DNA from: Pedobacter changchengzhani
Lineage (GTDB): Bacteria > Bacteroidota > Bacteroidia > Sphingobacteriales > Sphingobacteriaceae
DNA length: 64,000 nucleotides
Direction of reading: 5' to 3'
NCBI RefSeq assembly: GCF_004354365.1
Contig: NZ_SJCY01000002.1
Location: forward strand, 62,001-126,000
Shown: one piece after another, positions 32,787-41,027 of the stretch
Layout of the letters: every line of letters starts with the position of its first letter
Numbering within the stretch: the stretch's first letter is position 1
Notes under the pieces: model-generated
The model's input: the letters and a program-made list of their open reading frames with translations, nothing else
Told to the model about the DNA's origin: nothing
The model's database searches: none
Program-made: the position numbers and the translations under genes

Positions 32787-33928
32787 ACGTAACGCTCTAG
32801 TATTTCTGTCAATTTTTGAGTTTGCACTTTAACGTTAAATGTTTGGGCGTAACTTTTTATTTTATCCTGATCATAGATTGCATAATTAGCTTCTATTTGC
32901 TCCATAGCCGTAGCCAGTGTTTTAAAATTAAGCTGATCTACAACAATGCCAATATTTTGTTTTACAAATTCTTTTATTCCGCCCGAATTAAATCCGGCAA
33001 TAGGTTTACCTAAATGGGCCGCTTCAATCATTACCAAGGGAAAAGAATCTTCTCTTGATAGCGAAAGATATGCATGGCCAATATTAAAATAATCGTAATA
33101 ATCTGTTGTTTTTTTACCGGTAAAAAATACGCGATCAGCAAAATTTGCTTTGACAGATTCTTCTGCATAACACATCGTTCCGTTATTTTCTACCTCACCT
33201 ATCCAAATAATTTTATGGTTATGCTTTAACTCTTTAATCAGTGGAATAAGAAAGTCGATACCCTTTATTGTAGAAGTATTCCCTGAAATTACCCAAACAA
33301 AATCATCAGCTTTAATAGCAAATTGTAGTTTAATAATATCACTATTTTCAATCAGATTAATTTTTTTATCATCAACAAAGCCATAAAGTAAATGAACATT
33401 TTTATGCCCCATGTCTTCCAATTTTTCGCAGACAATTTCAGAACAACCAATGCACATGCCTGAGTTAAGCATATTTTTTATCGTTCTTGATTTAACCAAA
33501 CTGTAGGACAAGGGTAATTCGTGAACATGTGAAATTACATTTATGCCAAGCTTTTTCGCAACACTAAAAGCATCCCTATTGGCTATCGTATTAATATACC
33601 AGCAATCGGCCTTTAATTTTTTTTGCAATAAACGTAATTGAAATTCAACTGGATTTATATTTACCGCATACAGCATCAGCCTAAAAATTTTATATAAGAA
33701 ATTAGGATGCTGCTTATACCCTACAAATGATGAAATACCCCCTGAAAGCTCTTTAATAAGTGCGCCATTATTTCTCGAAAACAAATATGGCTTTATCCTT
33801 TGCCGATCAAGATTTTGCAGAATATAGAATAATTGCATCTCAGAGCCTGTGCGGCCAAAAAATGGAGTGATAAATAAAATTTTTTTAGGAGCAAACCCAC
33901 TTTTACTTTCTTTTGAATTTGTTTCCAT
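32783..33928 (-). CDS. Glycosyltransferase family 4 (GT-B fold)
   Basis: A 381-residue retaining glycosyltransferase. The N-terminal Rossmann domain starts KILFITPFFGRTGSEMQLF. The C-terminal nucleotide-sugar-binding domain has WVISGNTSTIKGIDFLIPL, VFFTGKKTTDYYDYFNIGHA and the EX7E-like block SREDSFPLVMIEAAHLGKPI. It is the only minus-strand gene inside the glycan block. The start at 33928 is supported by a TATATTTG -7 element on the minus strand (33954-33947), which would be upstream of it. It overlaps the convergent ABC gene by 4 nt. Confidence 0.87.
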   Translation of the reverse strand: METNSKESKSGFAPKKILFITPFFGRTGSEMQLFYILQNLDRQRIKPYLFSRNNGALIKELSGGISSFVGYKQHPNFLYKIFRLMLYAVNINPVEFQLRLLQKKLKADCWYINTIANRDAFSVAKKLGINVISHVHELPLSYSLVKSRTIKNMLNSGMCIGCSEIVCEKLEDMGHKNVHLLYGFVDDKKINLIENSDIIKLQFAIKADDFVWVISGNTSTIKGIDFLIPLIKELKHNHKIIWIGEVENNGTMCYAEESVKANFADRVFFTGKKTTDYYDYFNIGHAYLSLSREDSFPLVMIEAAHLGKPIAGFNSGGIKEFVKQNIGIVVDQLNFKTLATAMEQIEANYAIYDQDKIKSYAQTFNVKVQTQKLTEILERYV

Positions 33929-34117
33929 TGCAAGTCTATATAGAATCAAATATAACAAATAAATCAAAATACCTTTATTATAGCTTTTATCATACCATTA
34001 CGAAACATAGCGTTTAATGCCATAATTTAGTTTTAAAAGCATAAACTGTAACAAGCTAATTTGGCTCTAAGTTATTTATGTTATTTTTACGCTTTATTTC
34101 AAATTTTGGCTCGCCAC

Positions 34118-35110
34118 ATGATTAAAAATTTTTCTGTTGAGGTTACTGTTTTAATGCCTGTTTTTAACAGTGGATTGTATGTAAAAGAAGCAATAGCCAG
34201 CATCTTAAATCAATCTTTTACAAATTTTGAATTTCTAATTATTAACGACGGCAGTACAGATGCCAGTGACGAAATTATCCGTTCTTTTACCGACATACGA
34301 ATAAATTACATAGATCGTAAAACAAATAGCGGAATTGTTACTGTTTTAAATGAAGGACTTCGGCTAAGTAAAGGCAAATACATAGCAAGAATGGATGCAG
34401 ATGATATTGCGCACCCAAATAGATTAAAAAAACAGTTTCATTTTTTACAGTCAAACCCAACCTATAAGCTTTGCGGATCTAATGCAATTTATATGGATTA
34501 TACCGGAAAAAGAAGCTGTAAATTAAGGCGACCAAAATATAACGATGAGATTAAAGTGTTTCAATTATTTCGTAATGCTTTTGTACATCCTGCCATCATG
34601 GCCGATACAGCAATTATCAAATCTTTTGCCTATCAAGAAGAATACAAATACGCTGAAGATTATTTTCTCTTTTCGCAAATTGTAATGCAACATAAATCTT
34701 TCAATTTAAACTCGGCAGAACTAAGCTATCGCATTCACGAAGAAAGTATATCATCAAAAAAAATAAAAGAAATGATGCAAAGCGAAATTAAAACTATGGC
34801 TTTCTTATTATCATTTCTATTTAAGGAGATTTCGGAAGAAACATTAGAAATTCACCATTCATTTTTACGACCGCAAAACCCAACCCACAACATTAAAGCG
34901 ATAGAAAACCACCTAATTGCCATAAAAATTGCCAATCGTAAAAAACACATTTACAATCCTCATATTTTAGAGAAGCAACTACAAAAAGAATGGTACTTAA
35001 GTCTCTTAAAAAGTTCAGAAAAGCAAAGGATTCTTACGTTTATTTCTTCTAAGTTATTCTCAATCAAAAATCTTAATATTAAACAGTTAATAAAACTATC
35101 ATTTGGTTAA
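34118..35110 (+). CDS. Glycosyltransferase family 2
   Basis: A 330-residue GT2 enzyme. It has VTVLMPVFNSGLYVKEAIASIL, FLIINDGSTDAS and the metal site ARMDADDIAHPNRL, followed by a conserved FVHPAIM and YAEDYFLF block. The preferred ATG is 34118, 19 codons into the open frame, where GT2 homology begins; the upstream extension (rich in Tyr/Phe/Leu) looks non-coding. Its stop is 1 nt before the ATG of the following GT2 gene. Confidence 0.88.
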   Translation: MIKNFSVEVTVLMPVFNSGLYVKEAIASILNQSFTNFEFLIINDGSTDASDEIIRSFTDIRINYIDRKTNSGIVTVLNEGLRLSKGKYIARMDADDIAHPNRLKKQFHFLQSNPTYKLCGSNAIYMDYTGKRSCKLRRPKYNDEIKVFQLFRNAFVHPAIMADTAIIKSFAYQEEYKYAEDYFLFSQIVMQHKSFNLNSAELSYRIHEESISSKKIKEMMQSEIKTMAFLLSFLFKEISEETLEIHHSFLRPQNPTHNIKAIENHLIAIKIANRKKHIYNPHILEKQLQKEWYLSLLKSSEKQRILTFISSKLFSIKNLNIKQLIKLSFG

Positions 35111-35111
35111 T

Positions 35112-35996
35112 ATGGAAAAAACCGCTTTAATTTCTATAGCACTTTGTACTTATAATGGTGCTTCGTTTCTAGAAGAACAAATTATGAGCATTTTAAACCA
35201 AACTCACAAAAATATTGAACTGGTTATTGTAGATGACTGCTCCACTGATAATACATTTCAAATCAGTGAAAATCTTGCGTTCCTATACCCACAAATAAAA
35301 TCTTTTAGAAATACACACAATCTCGGTTTTAATAAAAATTTTGAAAAAGCGATTGAGCTTACAACTGGCGAATACGTTGCAATTAGCGATCAGGACGACA
35401 TTTGGTTACCTAGTAAGCTTGAAGTTTTACTGGATAATATTAAAGATAAGTGGCTGGTTTTTTCAAATTCAAAATTAATTGACGAAGAAGATAAAGAATT
35501 AGGGAAACAAATCTTAAAGCCTGACTTCACGCTAGAAGGAAAATCATACAAAAGTTTTCTGTTCTACAATTCGGTGACTGGACATACATCTATGTTCAAC
35601 AAATCATTTGTTACCTATTTTACCCCCATACCACCTGAAGGTTATTACGATTGGTGGATGGGATTTATAGCTATGTATCATAATCAGGCCATATGCGTTA
35701 ACCAATGCCTTACTTTACATCGCATACACCAAAAATCAGTTACTTTTAACGCCTATAAACAGCAAACAAAAAAAGTGTTAAATGATGAAATCAACACCAA
35801 CTTGCGACTTGTACAAACATACAAAGGCCTTACTACCGATGATAAAATTTTGATAAATAAAATTGCCAAAGCTTATCAAAAAAAAATCAGTCTTTTTTTA
35901 ATTAACCTTATTATTAAGCATTATAACGAGTATTTTCCCGACAGAAAACCACGAAAATGGTTTAGTAAACTTAATTTTGCGATTAAACTGAAATAA
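35112..35996 (+). CDS. Glycosyltransferase family 2, rhamnosyltransferase-like
   Basis: A 294-residue GT2 enzyme with SIALCTYNGASFLEEQIMSIL, LVIVDDCSTDNT and the metal site SDQDDIWLPSKLEVL. The DQDDIW form is typical of the WfgS/rhamnosyltransferase-like branch. The later WWMGFIAMYHNQ and HRIHQKSVT segments fit that branch too. The ATG at 35112 follows the previous stop by one base, so the two GT2 genes are coupled. Confidence 0.88.
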   Translation: MEKTALISIALCTYNGASFLEEQIMSILNQTHKNIELVIVDDCSTDNTFQISENLAFLYPQIKSFRNTHNLGFNKNFEKAIELTTGEYVAISDQDDIWLPSKLEVLLDNIKDKWLVFSNSKLIDEEDKELGKQILKPDFTLEGKSYKSFLFYNSVTGHTSMFNKSFVTYFTPIPPEGYYDWWMGFIAMYHNQAICVNQCLTLHRIHQKSVTFNAYKQQTKKVLNDEINTNLRLVQTYKGLTTDDKILINKIAKAYQKKISLFLINLIIKHYNEYFPDRKPRKWFSKLNFAIKLK

Positions 35997-36039
35997 GCTT
36001 TTGCCTAACGTAACCAATAGTATTGTATTAAATCTTTCG

Positions 36040-36047
36040 TAACTTTG
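36040..36047 (+). promoter_or_regulatory. -7 element TAACTTTG before glf
   Basis: It matches TAnnTTTG, 93 nt before the glf ATG. The nearest TTG is 14 nt upstream, which is short for a -33 element, so only the -7 part is supported. Confidence 0.4.
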
Positions 36048-36140
36048 TAGTATTAAGGGCTTGTTATTTTAATCTATAAATCATCACTATAAGCGCTAAT
36101 TTTAAATTTCTTTCGGCAAAGCTTAGTTACCAATAAAAAA

Positions 36141-37241
36141 ATGAAAAAATACCTAATTATAGGAAGTGGATTTGCTGGAAGCGTCATTGCGGAGCAACTT
36201 AGCAAAGATAGTTTAATTGAAATGTGGGAAGAAAGAAACCACATAGGTGGCAATTGTTATACCGAAAGAGATGAAGATACTGGGATAAACATTCATAAAT
36301 ACGGGCCACATATTTTTAATACAGATAACGTTAACGTTTGGAATTATATCCAGCAATTTTGCCAAATGATGTCCTATGTTAATAGAGTAAAATCTATTTA
36401 CAGAGGTCAGGTTTACTCTTTACCAATAAACTTACATACGATAAACCAATTCTTTAATAAAACCTTTTCGCCTACACAGGCAAAAGAATTTATACAGTCT
36501 TTAAGCGATGCCACTATTGACTCTCCTAAAAATTTTGAAGAACAAGCCTTAAAATTTATCGGTAAAGATTTATATCAGGCTTTTTTTTATGGCTATACTA
36601 AAAAACAATGGGGTTGCGAACCAACCGAACTACCTGCTAGCATTTTAAAACGACTGCCTGTTAGGTTTAATTATAACGATAATTATTATACCATGCCTTT
36701 GCAGGGCATCCCAAAAAATGGCTATACCGAAATCTTCGAAAAAATGCTTAGTCATCCAAACATCACTATTCATTTAAACAAACGGTTTACAACCAATGAT
36801 GCTGATTTCTCTACTTATGATCAGGTCTTTTACACCGGTCCTGTTGATGCGTTTTTTGAATACAAATTTGGAAGATTAGGCTACAGAACTGTTTTTTTTG
36901 AAAAACACACTTCTGAAGGAGATTTTCAAGGAAATGCAGTAATTAATTATGCAGATGAGGAAACTCCATTTACCCGAATACACGAGCATAAGCACTTTAC
37001 TCCTTGGGAAGAACACGAAAAAACAGTATATTTTAAAGAGTTTAGCAAAGAAACAGAAGTAGAAGACATTCCTTACTACCCTAAACGCTTAACCAATGAT
37101 ATTGAAATTCTTGAAAAATATCAAGAAGAAATTAACAAGCTACCAAAAATTACTTTTTTAGGCCGATTAGCAACCTACCGCTATATGGATATGCACCATG
37201 TAATTGCCAATGCGTTGGAAATTGCACAAAAATTCAAATAA
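36141..37241 (+). CDS. glf: UDP-galactopyranose mutase
   Basis: A 366-residue flavoenzyme that converts UDP-galactopyranose to UDP-galactofuranose. The FAD-binding start is LIIGSGFAGSVIAEQLS. Further family blocks are NHIGGNCYTERDEDTGINIH, YGPHIFNTDNVNVWNYI, the active-site GYTKKQWG, and the C-terminal GRLATYRYMDMHHVIANAL. All regions are intact and the length is standard. It starts a run of four closely spaced genes (glf, GT90, GlfT-like GT2, GT2), which implies a galactofuranose-containing glycan. Confidence 0.97.
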   Translation: MKKYLIIGSGFAGSVIAEQLSKDSLIEMWEERNHIGGNCYTERDEDTGINIHKYGPHIFNTDNVNVWNYIQQFCQMMSYVNRVKSIYRGQVYSLPINLHTINQFFNKTFSPTQAKEFIQSLSDATIDSPKNFEEQALKFIGKDLYQAFFYGYTKKQWGCEPTELPASILKRLPVRFNYNDNYYTMPLQGIPKNGYTEIFEKMLSHPNITIHLNKRFTTNDADFSTYDQVFYTGPVDAFFEYKFGRLGYRTVFFEKHTSEGDFQGNAVINYADEETPFTRIHEHKHFTPWEEHEKTVYFKEFSKETEVEDIPYYPKRLTNDIEILEKYQEEINKLPKITFLGRLATYRYMDMHHVIANALEIAQKFK

Positions 37242-37243
37242 CA

Positions 37244-38098
37244 ATGTGGTTTAACAAGAAAAAAGACCAGGAAGAACCTCTAGAGCTTTTAATTGTATCA
37301 ATTAAAAATGCTCAAATATCATCAATATCTAACTTTAACTCTTTTCAATCACGGGCAGAATCTTCTTTAAAAATGACGATCGATGCAATCAAGCTCGGCA
37401 TTATTAATAAAGACATATCTTTTAGCCTAAACACAGGTGATTTCCCTGTTGGAAATATCCAGCCAAACAATTTTTATTATTGCTGTGATTGTAAAGAAAA
37501 TTTAAGTACAGTTTTTCCAGACTTCATTTTTGATCACTGGCAACAAGCTGGAATTGAAGATTATAACTTAACCGTTCAAAAAATAATTGATGCCAGTAGC
37601 CGACCTTTTATTCACAACAAAATGCTTTGGATTGGAAATGTAAAAACCAATGCTACACGCAAAAAAATAACCGAATACACCAAACAATTTCCAGATCTGA
37701 TTGAGGCTTATGACACTTGCGTTGATCAACACGTTAGTGGAAGCAAGAAAGTTCCTTACATCTCCTTATCAGACCATACTAAATATAAATACTTAATAGA
37801 TATTGAAGGCCGGGGCTACAGTGGAAGAATAAAGCTGTTACTTCACACTAAGCGCTTATTATTTATTCAAGAAAGGCGATGGAAATCTTATTATCATTTC
37901 GAACTTGAGCCTTACAGGCATTTTATCCCAGTAAAAAATGACATGTCTGATCTGATTTCTCAAATAGAATTTGTAGAACAACAGGGGTTGACATATTATG
38001 AAACTATAGTTAACAATGCTTTTGATTTTGCAATTGAGAATCTCAAATATGATGTTGCCATTAAGAGAATCCAAAATCTTATTAATAACAAGTTATGA
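37244..38098 (+). CDS. Glycosyltransferase family 90 (CAP10-like)
   Basis: A 284-residue protein resembling the CAP10/GT90 family, known from fungal capsule enzymes, eukaryotic protein O-glucosyl/xylosyltransferases and bacterial LPS-modifying proteins. The best evidence is the C-terminal block YKYLIDIEGRGYSGRIKLLL, then TKRLLFIQERRWKSYYHFEL and RHFIPVKNDMSDL. It begins 2 nt after glf and overlaps the next gene by 4 nt (ATGA). It is probably a xylosyl-, glucosyl- or galactofuranosyl-type transferase; the sugar is not readable from sequence. Confidence 0.85.
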   Translation: MWFNKKKDQEEPLELLIVSIKNAQISSISNFNSFQSRAESSLKMTIDAIKLGIINKDISFSLNTGDFPVGNIQPNNFYYCCDCKENLSTVFPDFIFDHWQQAGIEDYNLTVQKIIDASSRPFIHNKMLWIGNVKTNATRKKITEYTKQFPDLIEAYDTCVDQHVSGSKKVPYISLSDHTKYKYLIDIEGRGYSGRIKLLLHTKRLLFIQERRWKSYYHFELEPYRHFIPVKNDMSDLISQIEFVEQQGLTYYETIVNNAFDFAIENLKYDVAIKRIQNLINNKL

Positions 38099-38997
38099 TT
38101 AACCAAACCTTTGTTTGCGCCATTATTGTAACATACAATCGTTTAGAGTTTTTAAAGGAATGTATAGACTCTGTATTAAACCAAACTTTCCCTCCCGACA
38201 AAATAATAATCATAAATAATGGATCTACAGATGGAACAGGTGAGTATCTCAACAATCTTAAAAATGATAAAATAGATGTAATTTTTCAAGAGAATATTGG
38301 TGGAGCCGGCGGATTTAATACTGGCATTGGGAAAGCCTATGAACAAGGCTATGAATGGATTTGGGTAATGGACGATGATGTAGAGCCTTTTACGGACTGT
38401 TTGGGGCAACTGCTTAAGTATTCTGAAAAATCAAAATGTATACATCCCTTAAGAACGTTTAAAGACAATAATGAAATTTTTAAATGGGAGCATTATTTCG
38501 ATTATAGAACCTGCATGCCTATTTTACATGATAATGCTTCTTTAAGACATAAAGATTACTGTTTTGTTAACACAGCTTGTTTTGAAGGTATGTTAATACA
38601 CCGTAGTATAGTTAAAGAAATAGGATTACCTAAAAAAGAATATTTTATTGCTGGTGATGACACTGAATATGGTGTTATGGCAAATTTTTACACCAACATC
38701 ATCTATACCAAAACAGCACAAATGTATCGTAAAAGAAAAGAAATTTCTTCCAAAATACGCCCATTACAAGCCTACTATGAATACCGAAATTTATTTCTTT
38801 TAAGAAAAAATTTAAAGCCATATTTTCCGGGGGGCTTTAGCTCTTTGTTTTATAAAGGTTTATATAAAGACTTTTTAAAAAGAACCAAAACCATCATAAA
38901 AGGCAAAGAATACTCCTTTAACGAAAAAATAACACTTATTTTAAGAATGTCTAAAGGTATTAAAGATGGTTTTAAAATTTATAAAAATAAGGCTTAA
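38095..38997 (+). CDS. Glycosyltransferase family 2, GlfT-like (candidate galactofuranosyltransferase)
   Basis: A 300-residue GT2 enzyme. It has CAIIVTYNRLEFLKECIDSV, IIINNGSTDGTGEYL, the glycine-rich NIGGAGGFNTGI and the acidic metal site WVMDDDVEP. The NxGGAGGFxxG and DDD combination is characteristic of GlfT-type galactofuranosyltransferases and relatives, and the gene sits two genes after glf. A galactofuranosyl donor is therefore likely but inferred. It overlaps the GT90 gene (ATGA) and the next GT2 gene (TAATG). Confidence 0.88.
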   Translation: MINQTFVCAIIVTYNRLEFLKECIDSVLNQTFPPDKIIIINNGSTDGTGEYLNNLKNDKIDVIFQENIGGAGGFNTGIGKAYEQGYEWIWVMDDDVEPFTDCLGQLLKYSEKSKCIHPLRTFKDNNEIFKWEHYFDYRTCMPILHDNASLRHKDYCFVNTACFEGMLIHRSIVKEIGLPKKEYFIAGDDTEYGVMANFYTNIIYTKTAQMYRKRKEISSKIRPLQAYYEYRNLFLLRKNLKPYFPGGFSSLFYKGLYKDFLKRTKTIIKGKEYSFNEKITLILRMSKGIKDGFKIYKNKA

Positions 38998-39863
38998 TGA
39001 TTAGCAATTTAAAAATATCGGTAATTGTACCCTGCTTTAATCAGGCTCGTTTTTTAAACGAATGCATCACCTCATTAATTAAACAAAATTATACCAACTG
39101 GGAATGTCTAATTGTTAATGATGGCAGTACAGATAATACAGAAGAAAAATCTATTGAATGGCAAAAAAAGGATAATAGAATATTATATGTAAAAAAAGAA
39201 AATGGCGGTTTAAGTTCAGCTAGAAACGTTGGTTTGCAGCACGCCACAGGAGATTATATCCAATTTTTAGATTCTGATGATTTTTTAGACCCTAATAAAT
39301 TTTTGAAATCAATTAACAAAATTTCGAATAATAAAAACACAGTTGTTATTACCAATTTTGCACTTTTTGAAGATAAAAACCAGGAAATATTAGCGCCATA
39401 TTGTAAACTAGAAGAGGCTCATTTCAATCAATTGACTTTATTAAAAGATTGGGATAAAAGTTTCACCATCCCCATTCATTGTGCAATTTTCCCTCAAAAC
39501 CTAATTAAAAATTTTTCATTTTTTGAAGATTTAAAGGCAAAGGAAGATTGGTTATTCTGGGTTCAGATTTATAAAAATAATCCGCCAACGGCTTTTATTG
39601 ATGAACCTTTAGCTTATTATCGTATAAGTGCGGTTAACATGACAAAGAATGACGATTTAATGCTGGAAAACCAATTAGCTGCTTTTGAAAAATTGGAAGA
39701 TATTATCAATAACGAAGTTCAATACAATTCACTACTCAGGTACAATAATACTTATTTTCTAAATGAAAATTTTAAACTTAAAAAGGAAGTAAAACGACTT
39801 AAAGAAAAAAGAAAGCTGATGTACAAACTTAATAAAGTTTTATACTTTTTGAAATTAAAGTAA
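38997..39863 (+). CDS. Glycosyltransferase family 2
   Basis: A 288-residue GT2 enzyme with ISVIVPCFNQARFLNECITSL, CLIVNDGSTDNTEEKS, NGGLSSARNVGLQHATGDY and the metal site FLDSDDFLDPNKF. A later KAKEDWLFWVQIYK corresponds to the acceptor-side ED motif. The C-terminal 40 residues are a basic helix (KKEVKRLKEKRKL). It is the last plus-strand gene of the glf run, with a one-base overlap with the gene before it. Confidence 0.9.
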   Translation: MISNLKISVIVPCFNQARFLNECITSLIKQNYTNWECLIVNDGSTDNTEEKSIEWQKKDNRILYVKKENGGLSSARNVGLQHATGDYIQFLDSDDFLDPNKFLKSINKISNNKNTVVITNFALFEDKNQEILAPYCKLEEAHFNQLTLLKDWDKSFTIPIHCAIFPQNLIKNFSFFEDLKAKEDWLFWVQIYKNNPPTAFIDEPLAYYRISAVNMTKNDDLMLENQLAAFEKLEDIINNEVQYNSLLRYNNTYFLNENFKLKKEVKRLKEKRKLMYKLNKVLYFLKLK

Positions 39864-39868
39864 ACAGA

Positions 39869-40960
39869 TTATTGCCCTACAATCCATTTCATTTTAGTTT
39901 TACTTATAAGCATTGTTAAAACCAATGACATAATGTAGGCAAAAAGAAACCGCCCTAACGTAATCCCTGTATTAACCCAAATACTAAATTGACTGAAATC
40001 TAATTTAAGGGGTTGAAATATTAAAGCCAATACACGTTCTAAAATAATAAAATGTATTAGATAAATACCGTATGTGGTTTGTCTAGGTTTAAGTTTCTTC
40101 AAAAAACTTAGAGATCCCATTTTAAATAATGCAAAAAAAGCGACCAAAGAGTAAATAATATTTGTAAATCTTAAAGTATTATAAGCATCCTTTATTCCTA
40201 GATTAACTAAGTAAAATGATTCTAATAGCGCCATTGATAGACTAATTAGCAACAGAGTATAGATTACGAACCAGGGTGTTTTATTTATTAAATGTCTGAA
40301 TTGATCAAAATACTTATTTAAATAAACACCAAGCCATAAATAAAATACAAAACCAAACAAAGCCGCAGAATGAGAAGTTTCAAACCAACCGTAATGTAAA
40401 TTTACGCTGTAAACTATCGATACCATACCTAATATTACACCTAACCAAATTTTGTAAAGAAAACGCTTAAACAATAATAATATTGAAATACAGATTAAAA
40501 AATTTAAAATAAACCAATAAGGACTAAAAAATAATATCATTTTGGTTAGGTTATAAAAATATAACGGAAAATCGCTCACCAATAAACCTCCATCACTACC
40601 TTTAGCGTAAGCAACCAGTCGATCTAGAATGGTTATAGACATAAAAACAACTACCCAAAATAACCAAGGTTTTACTGTATTTTTAAATCGGTTTTTTAGA
40701 TATTGTCTGGCGGGATACTCCTGAAATTTATGGTTAATCAAAAATCCCGCAATAAGAAAAAAAGCGATAGATGCGAATTTAAATATTTGCAGGGTAATAG
40801 ACTGAACCAAAAGCGAACTTTTATCTGTGTATAACTCGATACTAATGGCCGAACTATGCTCCCACACGATACCCATCATGGAGATACATCTTATTGTATC
40901 TACAAAATCGAAGTTTTTTTTAAAACCAGGTTCAATTAGGTTATGTTCTTCAATCTTCAT
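39869..40960 (-). CDS. Acyltransferase 3 family membrane protein
   Basis: A 363-residue polytopic protein with about ten membrane segments. The N-terminal FDFVDTIRCISMMGIVWEHS carries the family His (WEHS). A later LKPRQTTYGIYLIHFIILE is the conserved GxYLxH segment. Members O-acetylate or otherwise acylate surface polysaccharides, which fits the neighbouring glycosyltransferases. It converges with the last GT2 gene, 5 nt apart, and lies downstream of the infB terminator. Confidence 0.88.
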   Translation of the reverse strand: MKIEEHNLIEPGFKKNFDFVDTIRCISMMGIVWEHSSAISIELYTDKSSLLVQSITLQIFKFASIAFFLIAGFLINHKFQEYPARQYLKNRFKNTVKPWLFWVVVFMSITILDRLVAYAKGSDGGLLVSDFPLYFYNLTKMILFFSPYWFILNFLICISILLLFKRFLYKIWLGVILGMVSIVYSVNLHYGWFETSHSAALFGFVFYLWLGVYLNKYFDQFRHLINKTPWFVIYTLLLISLSMALLESFYLVNLGIKDAYNTLRFTNIIYSLVAFFALFKMGSLSFLKKLKPRQTTYGIYLIHFIILERVLALIFQPLKLDFSQFSIWVNTGITLGRFLFAYIMSLVLTMLISKTKMKWIVGQ

Positions 40961-40972
40961 AAATGTAAATAT

Positions 40973-41009
40973 TTTAAAAAAAAAGCCTCAATAGATTATT
41001 GAGGCTTTT
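40973..41009 (-). terminator. Terminator of the rimP-nusA-infB operon
   Basis: A perfect 13-bp stem (40981-40993 / 40997-41009, AAAAGCCTCAATA arm) with a 3-nt loop is followed on the minus strand by a T-run (the A-run at 40973-40984). It lies 19 nt past the infB stop. Confidence 0.92.
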
Positions 41010-41027
41010 AATACATTAATATTAATA

